A stretch of 64,000 bases of DNA from an uncultured Prevotella sp. (GTDB taxonomy: Bacteria > Bacteroidota > Bacteroidia > Bacteroidales > Bacteroidaceae), in contig CAMKRS010000001.1 in NCBI GenBank assembly GCA_946415245.1, positions 62,001-126,000 on the forward strand. The letters are read 5' to 3'. The translations under genes and the position numbers were made by a program. The notes under the pieces were generated by a model. It ran no database searches. It was not told the DNA's origin and saw only the letters and a program-made list of their open reading frames with translations. Below, piece after piece: positions 52,493 through 60,080 of the stretch (positions are counted from its first letter, which is position 1; each line of letters begins with the position of its first letter).

Positions 52493-53947
52493 ATGAAACG
52501 AAACATCAACCAAAAAGTATCATTTGGCGAGAAAGTAGGCTACTCCCTTGGAGACGCAGCTGCTAATCTCGTGTTCCAGATGATGGTGATGTTCCAGTTG
52601 AAGTTCTACACCGATGTTTTTGGACTCGACGGCACTGTAGCAGGTAGTATTCTGATGATCGGCAGTCTTTCATCAGTCATCGTCGACCCTTCTGTAGGAC
52701 TTTTGGCCGATCGAACGAAGTCGCGTTGGGGTAAGTTCCGCCCTTGGATTCTCTGGACCGCCATTCCTTTCTGTGTCTTCTATATCCTCGCTTTCTATAA
52801 TCCTGGCATCGAAGACAAGGCGATGGTGGCTGTCTATGCCACGATATCGTATGTGCTGCTGATGACGGTCTACTCGTCGAACAACATTCCTTATACCTCT
52901 TTGGGTGGTGTGATGACGAGCGATATCAAAGAGCGCACAAGTATTACTACCATCCGTTTCGTCGCCGTAACCATCGCTCAGTTTGTGGTGCAGGGTCTGA
53001 CGTTGCCGATGGTGAACCATTTCGGTCACGATAATCCTCAGCATGGCTGGCTATCTACCATATCTATTTTCGCGTGCGTAGCTTTGGGATTGTTTTTAGT
53101 GACATTCTACGTCAGCCGCGAACGTATCCAGCCGCCTCCCCGACAGGAAATTAGTATGAAGGATGATATCAAGAGCACCATTTCCGACATCCCTTGGTCG
53201 GCATTGTTCCTGTTGACCTTTGCCCTGTTCATCACCTTGGCTATGTGGAGTTCGGCCATGAGCTTCTATTTCCAGTATAATGTCGACCAGAAGTCGCTCT
53301 ACGATTTCCTTTGTATGTTCAAATTGGTAGATTCCATCGAGGATTCTTATGCTGTTGGCTTCTCCTTCTTTAATGTGGTAGCAGCTATTGTGCAGTTTAT
53401 CGGTGTGATCACGTTGTCGCGTTTCCTGGCGAATAAATATGGTAAGAAAAAGGTGTTTATCGTTTGTCTGACGCTGACAGCCTTCTTTACTTTCCTGTTC
53501 TATCTGCCCTCGCCCACCGACGTAGGATTGCTGTTCGTGCTGAACATCCTGAAATCGTTGAGCTATGCACCGACTATCCCGTTGCTATGGGCAATGATTG
53601 CCGATGTGGCCGATCATATTGAGTACGAGAACTACCGTCGTGCCACGGGCTTCTGCTTCTCAGGCATTACCGCGGCCTTGAAGGTAGGTATGGGACTTGG
53701 CGGTGCTGTGGCAGGTGTGATCATCTCTGCCTTCGGCTATCAGCCAGGCAGTGTTTCCATCCAGAACGAGAGTGCCATGGAAGGAATCCGCTTGGTGTCG
53801 AGCATCGTACCTGCCCTGCTGTTCTGTGTGGGCGTTGCCGCTCTCTATCTCTATCCCATCACTAAGGAATATAATGAGAATATGCAGGCAGAACTGGCCG
53901 CTCGTCGCCGGAATGCAGGCAAAGAAGAACTTGACGAAAACTTTTAG
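52493..53947 (+). CDS. GPH-family symporter, xyloside or arabinoside type
   Basis: Second GPH transporter in the window, 484 residues, 12 membrane helices. Conserved segments are FGEKVGYSLGDAAANLVFQ (about 11-29), DPSVGLLADRTKSRWGKFRP (about 63-82) and NNIPYTSLGGVMTSD (about 131-145). It is followed after 26 bp by the cytoplasmic GH43 xylosidase/arabinosidase, so it probably carries that enzyme's substrate. XynB/XynP-type transporters in other Bacteroidota show this same pairing. Confidence 0.92.
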   Translation: MKRNINQKVSFGEKVGYSLGDAAANLVFQMMVMFQLKFYTDVFGLDGTVAGSILMIGSLSSVIVDPSVGLLADRTKSRWGKFRPWILWTAIPFCVFYILAFYNPGIEDKAMVAVYATISYVLLMTVYSSNNIPYTSLGGVMTSDIKERTSITTIRFVAVTIAQFVVQGLTLPMVNHFGHDNPQHGWLSTISIFACVALGLFLVTFYVSRERIQPPPRQEISMKDDIKSTISDIPWSALFLLTFALFITLAMWSSAMSFYFQYNVDQKSLYDFLCMFKLVDSIEDSYAVGFSFFNVVAAIVQFIGVITLSRFLANKYGKKKVFIVCLTLTAFFTFLFYLPSPTDVGLLFVLNILKSLSYAPTIPLLWAMIADVADHIEYENYRRATGFCFSGITAALKVGMGLGGAVAGVIISAFGYQPGSVSIQNESAMEGIRLVSSIVPALLFCVGVAALYLYPITKEYNENMQAELAARRRNAGKEELDENF

Positions 53948-53973
53948 TATATAAATTTAAGAATCCAAAGCAA

Positions 53974-54975
53974 ATGAAACCACGTTATCTCTATCCCAAA
54001 GATTATTATGCAGACCCTTCTGCCAATGTGTTTAACGGAAAATTGTTCATCTATCCTTCCCACGACTGGGAAGCTGGTGCTGCCTTCGATGATGATGGTG
54101 GTCACTTCCAGATGAAAGACTATCATGTCATCTCTATGGAAGATGTGGAAAATGGTGAAGTAACAGATTACGGCATGATCCTGCATGTGGACCAGGTGCC
54201 CTGGGCCGAGAAGCAGATGTGGGATAATGATGTAGTTGAGAAAGACGGCAAGTATTACCTCATCTTCTCTGCCAAGGACTACAACGGTGTGTTCCATCTT
54301 GGTGTAGCCATCGCCGATAAGCCCGAAGGCCCGTTCATTCCTCAGGAGCACCCTATCCGCGGCTCTTTCAGTATTGATCCTAGTGTATTCAAGGATGACG
54401 ATGGTCAGATCTATACTTATTTCGGTGGACTTTGGGGTGGACAGCTCCAGTGGTATCAGGCTCCTCAGAAGTTAGTGAAAGAGGGCGTAGACCTCGGTCC
54501 TGCTGCTGATAAGAAGACGCAACTCTTTGCTCCTGCTGATATCCCCGCACTCTCGAGCTTTGTGGTTAAGATGAGCGACGATGTATTGCAGTTTGCTGAG
54601 GCTCCCCGTTCAGTCGTAATCCTCGATAAGGACGGCCAACCTCTGAAGGCTGGTGATCCCCACCGCTTCTTTGAGGCTTCTTGGATGCACAAGTATAATG
54701 GCAAGTATTATTTCAGTTACTCTACGGGCGACAGCCACTTCCTCTGCTATGCTATTGGTGATAATCCTTATGGACCGTTCACCTATCAGGGCGTGCTCCT
54801 CGATCCCGTCGTAGGCTGGACCACACACCACAGCATTGTGCAATATAAGGGCGAGTGGTTCTTGTTCTACCATGACTGTGTACCTTCAAATGATATCACT
54901 CATCTGCGCTCGCTCAAGGTGCAGCGTCTGTTCTACAATGAGGACGGTACCATCCAGAAGGTTGTGAATGAATAA
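53974..54975 (+). CDS. xsa: GH43 xylosidase/alpha-L-arabinofuranosidase
   Basis: Cytoplasmic five-bladed propeller hydrolase of 333 residues, no signal peptide. It closely resembles Bacteroides ovatus Xsa in length and motifs (YADPSANVFNGKLFIYPSHDWE, HFQMKDYHV, FEASWMHKYNGKYYFSYSTGD). The GH43 catalytic residues are visible: the general base Asp in YADPS (about 14), the pKa-tuning Asp in FSIDPSVF (about 131) and the acid Glu in FFEASWMH (about 231). It should cleave short xylo- or arabino-oligosaccharides brought in by the neighbouring symporter. The sigma factor gene begins 3 bp after its stop. Confidence 0.93.
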   Translation: MKPRYLYPKDYYADPSANVFNGKLFIYPSHDWEAGAAFDDDGGHFQMKDYHVISMEDVENGEVTDYGMILHVDQVPWAEKQMWDNDVVEKDGKYYLIFSAKDYNGVFHLGVAIADKPEGPFIPQEHPIRGSFSIDPSVFKDDDGQIYTYFGGLWGGQLQWYQAPQKLVKEGVDLGPAADKKTQLFAPADIPALSSFVVKMSDDVLQFAEAPRSVVILDKDGQPLKAGDPHRFFEASWMHKYNGKYYFSYSTGDSHFLCYAIGDNPYGPFTYQGVLLDPVVGWTTHHSIVQYKGEWFLFYHDCVPSNDITHLRSLKVQRLFYNEDGTIQKVVNE

Positions 54976-54978
54976 TCG

Positions 54979-55476
54979 ATGAATAAATTTCTAACTTTAA
55001 CCAATTATTACGTTACTCACCGTGACGAGCTGCTGGCATACGTCAGCAGCCGTCTCGGCAATTCGGTCGAAGCGGAGGATCTCGTGCAGAACGTGTTCCT
55101 CCGCCTTCTGACCTCCGACAAGATGATTACCGAGATCACCTTGCCAGCCTTGGTCTATACCATTGCCCGTAACCTGATCAATGACTATTACCGCCGTCGT
55201 ACTCATTATGAGGCGTACGAGCATTATCTGAAAAACACCGATTCCATCGATGACTCTGCCGGTTCCGTACTGAGCATCCGCGACATCACGGAGCAGTTGG
55301 AGCGAGGCCTGGCCCGTGTGCCTGAGAACTGTCGTGAGATCTATCGCCTGCATATCTATGGCGGTATGAAGGTTGCCGAGATCTCTGAGCGTTTGGGAGA
55401 GGGTTATAAGAGTGTGGAGCATCGTTTGGGAACTGCCAGGAAGATGATACGTCAGCATCTCCGTGGCATCGCGTAA
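54979..55476 (+). CDS. ECF-type RNA polymerase sigma factor
   Basis: Sigma-70 family protein of 165 residues with region 2 (LLAYVSSRLGNSVEAEDLVQNVFLRLL, about 18-44) and region 4 (LARVPENCREIYRLHIYGGMKVAEISERLG, about 110-139). It has no anti-sigma gene beside it, unlike the usual ECF-FecR pairs of this phylum. It is 3 bp downstream of the xylosidase gene and 21 bp upstream of upp, so it is probably transcribed with the symporter/xylosidase operon. Target promoters are unknown. Confidence 0.88.
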   Translation: MNKFLTLTNYYVTHRDELLAYVSSRLGNSVEAEDLVQNVFLRLLTSDKMITEITLPALVYTIARNLINDYYRRRTHYEAYEHYLKNTDSIDDSAGSVLSIRDITEQLERGLARVPENCREIYRLHIYGGMKVAEISERLGEGYKSVEHRLGTARKMIRQHLRGIA

Positions 55477-55497
55477 CGAAACTAAAATCCCTCATTT

Positions 55498-56181
55498 ATG
55501 GAAGTTATTGATTTCAGCAAGAGCAACTCGATTCTCAATCAGTATATGTCGGAGTTGCGTGACAAGAATTACCAGCGAAACCGTTTTCTCTTCCGCCACA
55601 ACATCATGCGTATCGGTGAGATTATGGCTTACGAACTGTCGAAGACCTTGGAGTATAAGCCGAAGACCGTTACCACGCCTCTCGGCACCCTCGACATCCC
55701 CCTGCCGAAGGAGGATATGGTGATAGCAACGGTGCTTCGTGCCGGACTGCCTTTCCACGAGGGTTTCTTGAATGTGTTTGATAAGGCCGACAATGGCTTT
55801 GTCTCGGCTTTCCGTATGTATATCAATCGTGAACATACCGAGGTGGGCGTACATACAGAGTATATTGCCACCCAGAGTGTGAAGAACAAGACGTTGCTTA
55901 TCGTCGACCCGATGTTGGCCACGGGTGGTAGTCTGGCAGCGGCAATCGAGTCACTGCTTCAGGCTGGAAAGCCCAAGAAGATTCATCTCTGTTGTGTGAT
56001 TGCTGCTCCAGAGGGCATAGAAGTGGTAAAAGAGGCTTTGCCTGAAGATGCTACTATCTGGTGTGCTGCTATCGATCAGGGCATGAACGAACACAAATAC
56101 ATCGTGCCGGGCTTCGGTGATTGTGGAGATCTCTGCTACGGAGAAAAGCTACAGAGCTTCCGTAAGATTGCTGAGAAATAA
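55498..56181 (+). CDS. upp: Uracil phosphoribosyltransferase
   Basis: Pyrimidine salvage enzyme that joins uracil and PRPP to give UMP, 227 residues. The PRPP site is LLIVDPMLATGGSLAAAI (about 127-144). The uracil-binding C-terminus EHKYIVPGFGDCGDLCYGE is intact. An N-terminal region longer than in Escherichia coli is typical of Bacteroidota. Ends at a bidirectional terminator. Its place after an ECF sigma gene may be fortuitous. Confidence 0.95.
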   Translation: MEVIDFSKSNSILNQYMSELRDKNYQRNRFLFRHNIMRIGEIMAYELSKTLEYKPKTVTTPLGTLDIPLPKEDMVIATVLRAGLPFHEGFLNVFDKADNGFVSAFRMYINREHTEVGVHTEYIATQSVKNKTLLIVDPMLATGGSLAAAIESLLQAGKPKKIHLCCVIAAPEGIEVVKEALPEDATIWCAAIDQGMNEHKYIVPGFGDCGDLCYGEKLQSFRKIAEK

Positions 56182-56183
56182 AA

Positions 56184-56210
56184 AACCCGCTCAATCGAGC
56201 GGGCTTTTTT
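56184..56210. terminator. Bidirectional terminator between upp and the SLC13 gene
   Basis: CCCGCTC (56186-56192) pairs with GAGCGGG (56197-56203). Runs of T follow on both strands, so it serves both convergent genes. Confidence 0.9.
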
Positions 56211-56213
56211 ATG

Positions 56214-57719
56214 TTAGATCAGGTGTAACGTTCCCATCAGGTAAACCAGGCCAAAGCCTAATACCATTGAGAGGATACCCATGATGATACCGATTTTCGA
56301 CATATCCTTCTGCTGAACATAACCTGTGGCGAAGGCCAGCGCATTCGGTGGGGTAGAGATGGGCAGGATCATGGCCGACGAAGCAGCGATGGCCACACCA
56401 ATCAATACGGTACCTGTTCCACCGATAGGAGCGAGCTTGTCACCCATAGCACCGCAGACCACAGCCAGGATAGGCATCAGAAGGGCGGCTGTTGCAGAGT
56501 TCGAGATGAAGTTCGACAACACATAGCAGATAGCTCCACCCAGCATAAGGATCAGCAGTGGCGAGAACTCGCCGAAGGGGATACTCTCCACTGCATTCGC
56601 AGCCAGACCAGAAGCATTCAGACCATAACCGAGGGCGAAACCACCAGCCACCATCCAGATCACACTCCAGTTGATCTGCTCCAAGTCACGCTTATTGATA
56701 ACACCCGTCAGGGCGAAAATACAGAACGGAACCATAGCCACCGTGTTGGCGTTAATGCCGGTAAAACGGTCAGAAAGCCAGAGTGCTACGGTGAGGATGA
56801 AGGTGAAGATGACAATCTTTGACTGGATGCCTTTCTGCATACCACCTTCGATATTCAGTTCTACGGTCTTCTGTGAGAACGGGAAGAACTTCAGCAGGAT
56901 ACGCCAGCTGATAAAAAGCAGCAGGACCACCAGTGGGAACATGAACATCATCCACTGACCGAAGCCAAGTCCCATGTTCAGACCCTCAGGATCATTCAGA
57001 TACTTCAGGGCGATATTGTTTGGCGGCGTACCAATAGGCGTACCCATACCACCGAGGTTGGCAGCAACGGGAATCGACATAGCCAGGGCGATACGACCTT
57101 TACCTTCTGGAGGCAGTTGACGGAACACAGGCGTGAGGAATGTCAGCATCATAGCGGCTGTAGCCGTGTTAGATACGAACATTGAGAACAGACCTGTTAC
57201 CAACAGGAATCCTAGCAACACCATTTCACTTCTTGTGCCAAAGGGCTTCAGCAACACCTTAGCGAGCTGGGCGTCGAGGCCCGTCTTTGTAGCAGCGATG
57301 GCCAGTACGAATCCACCGATGAACAGCATGATCACAGGGTCGGCGAAACAAGCCATCACACCTTTGTAACTTAGCAGCTTGCCTACCTCTTCCTCGTTCA
57401 CCATCGGCATAATACCGCTATCAGTACAGAAGAGCAACATCAATACCATGATGGCAATCGACGTGGCCCATGAACTCACAACTTCAAGAATCCACATCAG
57501 GGTGGCAAAGGCAAAGATAGCGATGACACGCTGCTGGATAACCGTCAGGTTCTGAATACCGAACCACTCCGTCGGCATGTTCCAAAGCAGGAGCGTTACA
57601 ATGGCCACAAGGGCAATCTTAATGACACGCTTGGTGCCGTCTTCCGGATGATACTTCCGCTGGTGACGCATCTTGTGATACGTTTCTACCAGATGGAAAC
57701 CTTCATAAATATGAAACAT
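56214..57719 (-). CDS. SLC13/DASS-family sodium:anion symporter
   Basis: Inner-membrane transporter of 501 residues, about 11 membrane segments, probably for dicarboxylates such as succinate. Two SNT-type motifs bind sodium and substrate: VSNTATAAMML (about 177-187) and ISNSATAALLM (about 405-415). PVAANLGGMGTPIGTPPNNIA (about 208-228) is the other signature block. The start at 57719 yields a charged N-terminal segment of about 30 residues before the first helix. Single-gene unit with its own promoter. Confidence 0.9.
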   Translation of the reverse strand: MFHIYEGFHLVETYHKMRHQRKYHPEDGTKRVIKIALVAIVTLLLWNMPTEWFGIQNLTVIQQRVIAIFAFATLMWILEVVSSWATSIAIMVLMLLFCTDSGIMPMVNEEEVGKLLSYKGVMACFADPVIMLFIGGFVLAIAATKTGLDAQLAKVLLKPFGTRSEMVLLGFLLVTGLFSMFVSNTATAAMMLTFLTPVFRQLPPEGKGRIALAMSIPVAANLGGMGTPIGTPPNNIALKYLNDPEGLNMGLGFGQWMMFMFPLVVLLLFISWRILLKFFPFSQKTVELNIEGGMQKGIQSKIVIFTFILTVALWLSDRFTGINANTVAMVPFCIFALTGVINKRDLEQINWSVIWMVAGGFALGYGLNASGLAANAVESIPFGEFSPLLILMLGGAICYVLSNFISNSATAALLMPILAVVCGAMGDKLAPIGGTGTVLIGVAIAASSAMILPISTPPNALAFATGYVQQKDMSKIGIIMGILSMVLGFGLVYLMGTLHLI

Positions 57720-57754
57720 ATAGCTTGATTTATATTAAGTTTCGAAAACGTGTG

Positions 57755-57762
57755 CAAAGGTA
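57755..57762 (-). promoter_or_regulatory. -7 box of the SLC13 gene
   Basis: Reads TACCTTTG on the minus strand, 35 bp upstream of the start at 57719. Confidence 0.6.
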
Positions 57763-57769
57763 CGAAAAA

Positions 57770-57800
57770 CTATTCACTATTCACTATTCACTATTCACTA
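57770..57800. repeat. Tandem ACTATTC (GTGAATA) repeat
   Basis: Four near-perfect copies of the 7-bp unit, in the opposite orientation to those near 15448 and 22717, lie directly upstream of the SLC13 promoter. Confidence 0.9.
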
Positions 57801-57898
57801 AATTCAGTATATTGAGTGTATAAATACACGAAAACTTTCCCAACTCCGTGAGTATCAGGGGTGATTGATAAGTGGACTTTGCAAATAATTAAAAAAGA

Positions 57899-57930
57899 TT
57901 TGGCTATTCGAAGAATAATGTGTACCTTTG
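57899..57930 (+). promoter_or_regulatory. Promoter of the secreted GH43 gene
   Basis: TTTG at 57899-57902, a 20-bp spacer and TACCTTTG at 57923-57930; a full consensus match 30 bp upstream of the start. Confidence 0.75.
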
Positions 57931-57960
57931 CCCCACAATTAAAAAATAATAAGATAAGAC

Positions 57961-59700
57961 ATGAAACAACTCCTTACTATTGCCATGATGATGGCTATGA
58001 GCCTCCATGTAAACGCTCAGACAACCATTGCCCAAAATTATAAGGGTACAGCAAATGGTAACCCTATCAGTCCTTGTGTGTTCTGCGCAGATCCCACGGC
58101 TTTGGAGTATAATGGACGCCTATATCTTTATGGTACAAACGATACTCAGCAGTATATCAAAAACAATAAGACAGGCAGCAATGGCTATGGCGACATCAGT
58201 TCGCTAGTCATTTTTTCTACCGATGACATGGTAAACTGGACTTTCCATGGTACTATCGATGTACGTAAGCTCTGCTCTTCGTGGGGCTGGCGTTTTGCTG
58301 CCTCATGGGCACCATCTGTCACTTGGCGCACGACGGCTGAGGGCAAGGAAGAGTTTTTCCTTTACTTCGCCAATAGTGGTGGTAGCGTAGGCGTACTCAA
58401 GGCAAGTTCTCCATTAGGACCTTGGACCTCGCCACTCAGTAAGCCCATGATTGATGCTGATACACCGGGTGTTAGCCCTTGCAATTGGATCTTTGACCCA
58501 GGTGTTGTTATCGATGATGACGGCACAGGTTATATTGCCTTTGGTGGTGGTGATCCTCAGTCTACAGGTTCAAGTCTGTGGCCTGGCAACTCTCGTATTG
58601 CTAAACTTAAACCCTCTATGACAGCACTCGATGGTGCAGCTGTTAAGATGCCAGCTCCTTATCTCTTCGAGGCCAGCGAGCTGAATATGATGAATGGTCG
58701 ATATGTCTATACCTATAATACTTCGTGGTCTGACCGTAATGACTGGAACAAGTTTGAAGGACGCAATGGTCAGCCTGCTCCGTCATCATGTAGTATGTGT
58801 TATATGGTTTCTGATACACCTCTCGATCCTGACTCATGGGAGTATCGTGGCGAGTATGTTCCAAACGAAGGAAACTTTGGTGACTTAGGCAGCGATTGGG
58901 GTAATAACCACACTCATTTGCATAAGTTCCAAGACAAATTTTATCTTTTTTATCACGGTAATGTGCTAGAAAAAACCATGAAAAACTCTAAGGATAATCC
59001 AATGGATAGTAATGCATCTGGTTATCGTTCGCTTTGTGTCAATGAAATCACTGTCGACGAAGAGACGCAGACCATCAGCAAGATTACGATGACCAAAAAA
59101 GGCGTAAGCCCCATCAAACCTTTGGATCCCTATCTGCTCCAACAGGCCGAGACGATGGCTTCTTGTGGCGGTGTCAACTACGAGGATTTCAAGAATATCA
59201 AGACCATTACCTCGAAGAACACCTTGGGTAACGATGCCTCTGAGAATATGTATATCAAGATGGCTCCCGGCTCATGGACGGCCGTTCGCAATGTAGACTT
59301 TGGCGAGAAAGGCGCCAAGTCGTTCGTGCTCAGAGCCAAGGGCACAGGTACCCTCGAATTCCGTACTGCCAGCAAAGGCCAGCCCATTGCTACGGTGCAG
59401 TTTGCTTCGACGGAGATGGAAGACCATGTGTTTGAAATTGACCCAGAGACTTTCAAGGGCACCAAGAACCTCTTCTTCTTAGTGTTCACTGAGGCCACCA
59501 ACGTACAATTCGATGCCTGGCAGTTCTTCGAGACTGCTCCCAACGCTATCAATCCTCTCTCAACTCTCAATTCTCAACTCTCAACCCACATCTATGACCT
59601 CAACGGTCGTCGTCTTCAAAACGCCAATCGTAGTGGTCTCGTCATCGAACAATATCAGGATGTCAACGGTATTACTCGTACGCGCAAGCGCGTGAAATAA
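57961..59700 (+). CDS. Secreted GH43 glycoside hydrolase with CBM6-like domain
   Basis: Arabinan- or xylan-active enzyme, 579 residues, with a signal peptide ending VNAQ. The GH43 propeller (about 30-380) shows Asp in FCADPTALEYNG (about 43), Asp in WIFDPGVVIDDDG (about 180) and the acid Glu in LFEASELNMMNGRYVY (about 239). A beta-sandwich of about 130 residues (395-525, GVNYEDFKNIKT to FDAWQFFE) looks like CBM6. A repeat-encoded linker (LSTLNSQLSTH, about 536-546) leads to a short sorting-like tail (IYDLNGRRLQ). Acts outside the cell or on its surface. Confidence 0.9.
   Translation: MKQLLTIAMMMAMSLHVNAQTTIAQNYKGTANGNPISPCVFCADPTALEYNGRLYLYGTNDTQQYIKNNKTGSNGYGDISSLVIFSTDDMVNWTFHGTIDVRKLCSSWGWRFAASWAPSVTWRTTAEGKEEFFLYFANSGGSVGVLKASSPLGPWTSPLSKPMIDADTPGVSPCNWIFDPGVVIDDDGTGYIAFGGGDPQSTGSSLWPGNSRIAKLKPSMTALDGAAVKMPAPYLFEASELNMMNGRYVYTYNTSWSDRNDWNKFEGRNGQPAPSSCSMCYMVSDTPLDPDSWEYRGEYVPNEGNFGDLGSDWGNNHTHLHKFQDKFYLFYHGNVLEKTMKNSKDNPMDSNASGYRSLCVNEITVDEETQTISKITMTKKGVSPIKPLDPYLLQQAETMASCGGVNYEDFKNIKTITSKNTLGNDASENMYIKMAPGSWTAVRNVDFGEKGAKSFVLRAKGTGTLEFRTASKGQPIATVQFASTEMEDHVFEIDPETFKGTKNLFFLVFTEATNVQFDAWQFFETAPNAINPLSTLNSQLSTHIYDLNGRRLQNANRSGLVIEQYQDVNGITRTRKRVK
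59555..59586. repeat. CTCTCAA repeat inside the secreted GH43 gene
   Basis: Tandem CTCTCAA units encode the linker between the CBM6-like domain and the C-terminal sorting-like tail, in the same frame and with the same peptide (STLNSQLST) as in the WbqC-like gene. Confidence 0.85.
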
Positions 59701-59710
59701 ATAGGTATAA

Positions 59711-59771
59711 AAGAAAATCGCACGATTCTCACGAACAGTGCGATATTCTAAAACAATCTATTAACCTTTTG
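59711..59771 (-). ncRNA. Predicted small RNA on the minus strand
   Basis: A consensus promoter at 59778-59809 would start a minus-strand RNA near 59771. It ends at a terminator 27-60 nt further on: ATCGCAC and GTGCGAT (59717-59723 and 59738-59744) form a 7-bp stem followed on the minus strand by TTTTCTTTT. The whole RNA is only about 60 nt and contains no useful reading frame. It runs toward the 3' end of the secreted GH43 mRNA and could pair with its tail if either transcript extends. Confidence 0.55.
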
Positions 59772-59777
59772 ACGGTG

Positions 59778-59809
59778 CAAAATTACACTTAATATTTCAA
59801 CCCGCCAAA
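59778..59809 (-). promoter_or_regulatory. Orphan minus-strand promoter
   Basis: On the minus strand TTTG (59809-59806), a 20-bp spacer and TAATTTTG (59785-59778) match the Bacteroidota consensus. No gene lies downstream, only a hairpin with a T-run. Confidence 0.65.
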
Positions 59810-59976
59810 TCAAATAGCTGATAAACGTTTTTTAATAGACAAAAGACCGCATATGTTTAAGTTATTTCTGAGGCAAAGAAGATTGTTAATAAATGTATTA
59901 TGACGGGCCTCCTTTGGGCATCATATGGTCGGTTCAATTCTGTTAGCAGCGAACAACCTCCAAAATCAGACATTCG
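59810..59976. other. Intergenic region before the kelch-AraC operator
   Basis: No gene, repeat or clear structure was seen in this 167-bp stretch. Confidence 0.4.
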
Positions 59977-60001
59977 TCCGACAAATACCGAATTTGTCGG
60001 A
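59977..60001. promoter_or_regulatory. 25-bp dyad operator, copy 1
   Basis: Begins TCCGACAAAT and ends with the complementary ATTTGTCGGA. It matches copy 2 (61755-61779) at 22 of 25 positions. The right end is 40 bp from the -7 box of the kelch-AraC gene. Probably bound by that regulator. Confidence 0.75.
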
Positions 60002-60041
60002 ATATTTTTAGCTATTGCTTGTTTTTCTGACGCCTTTTGCC

Positions 60042-60049
60042 TAACTTTG
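60042..60049 (+). promoter_or_regulatory. -7 box of the kelch-AraC gene
   Basis: TAACTTTG, preceded at a short distance by GCCTTTT as in the other dyad-linked promoter. No -33 TTTG, which fits activation from the dyad. Confidence 0.65.
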
Positions 60050-60080
60050 TACCCAATAAATGGGATATGACCAAAAAAGT

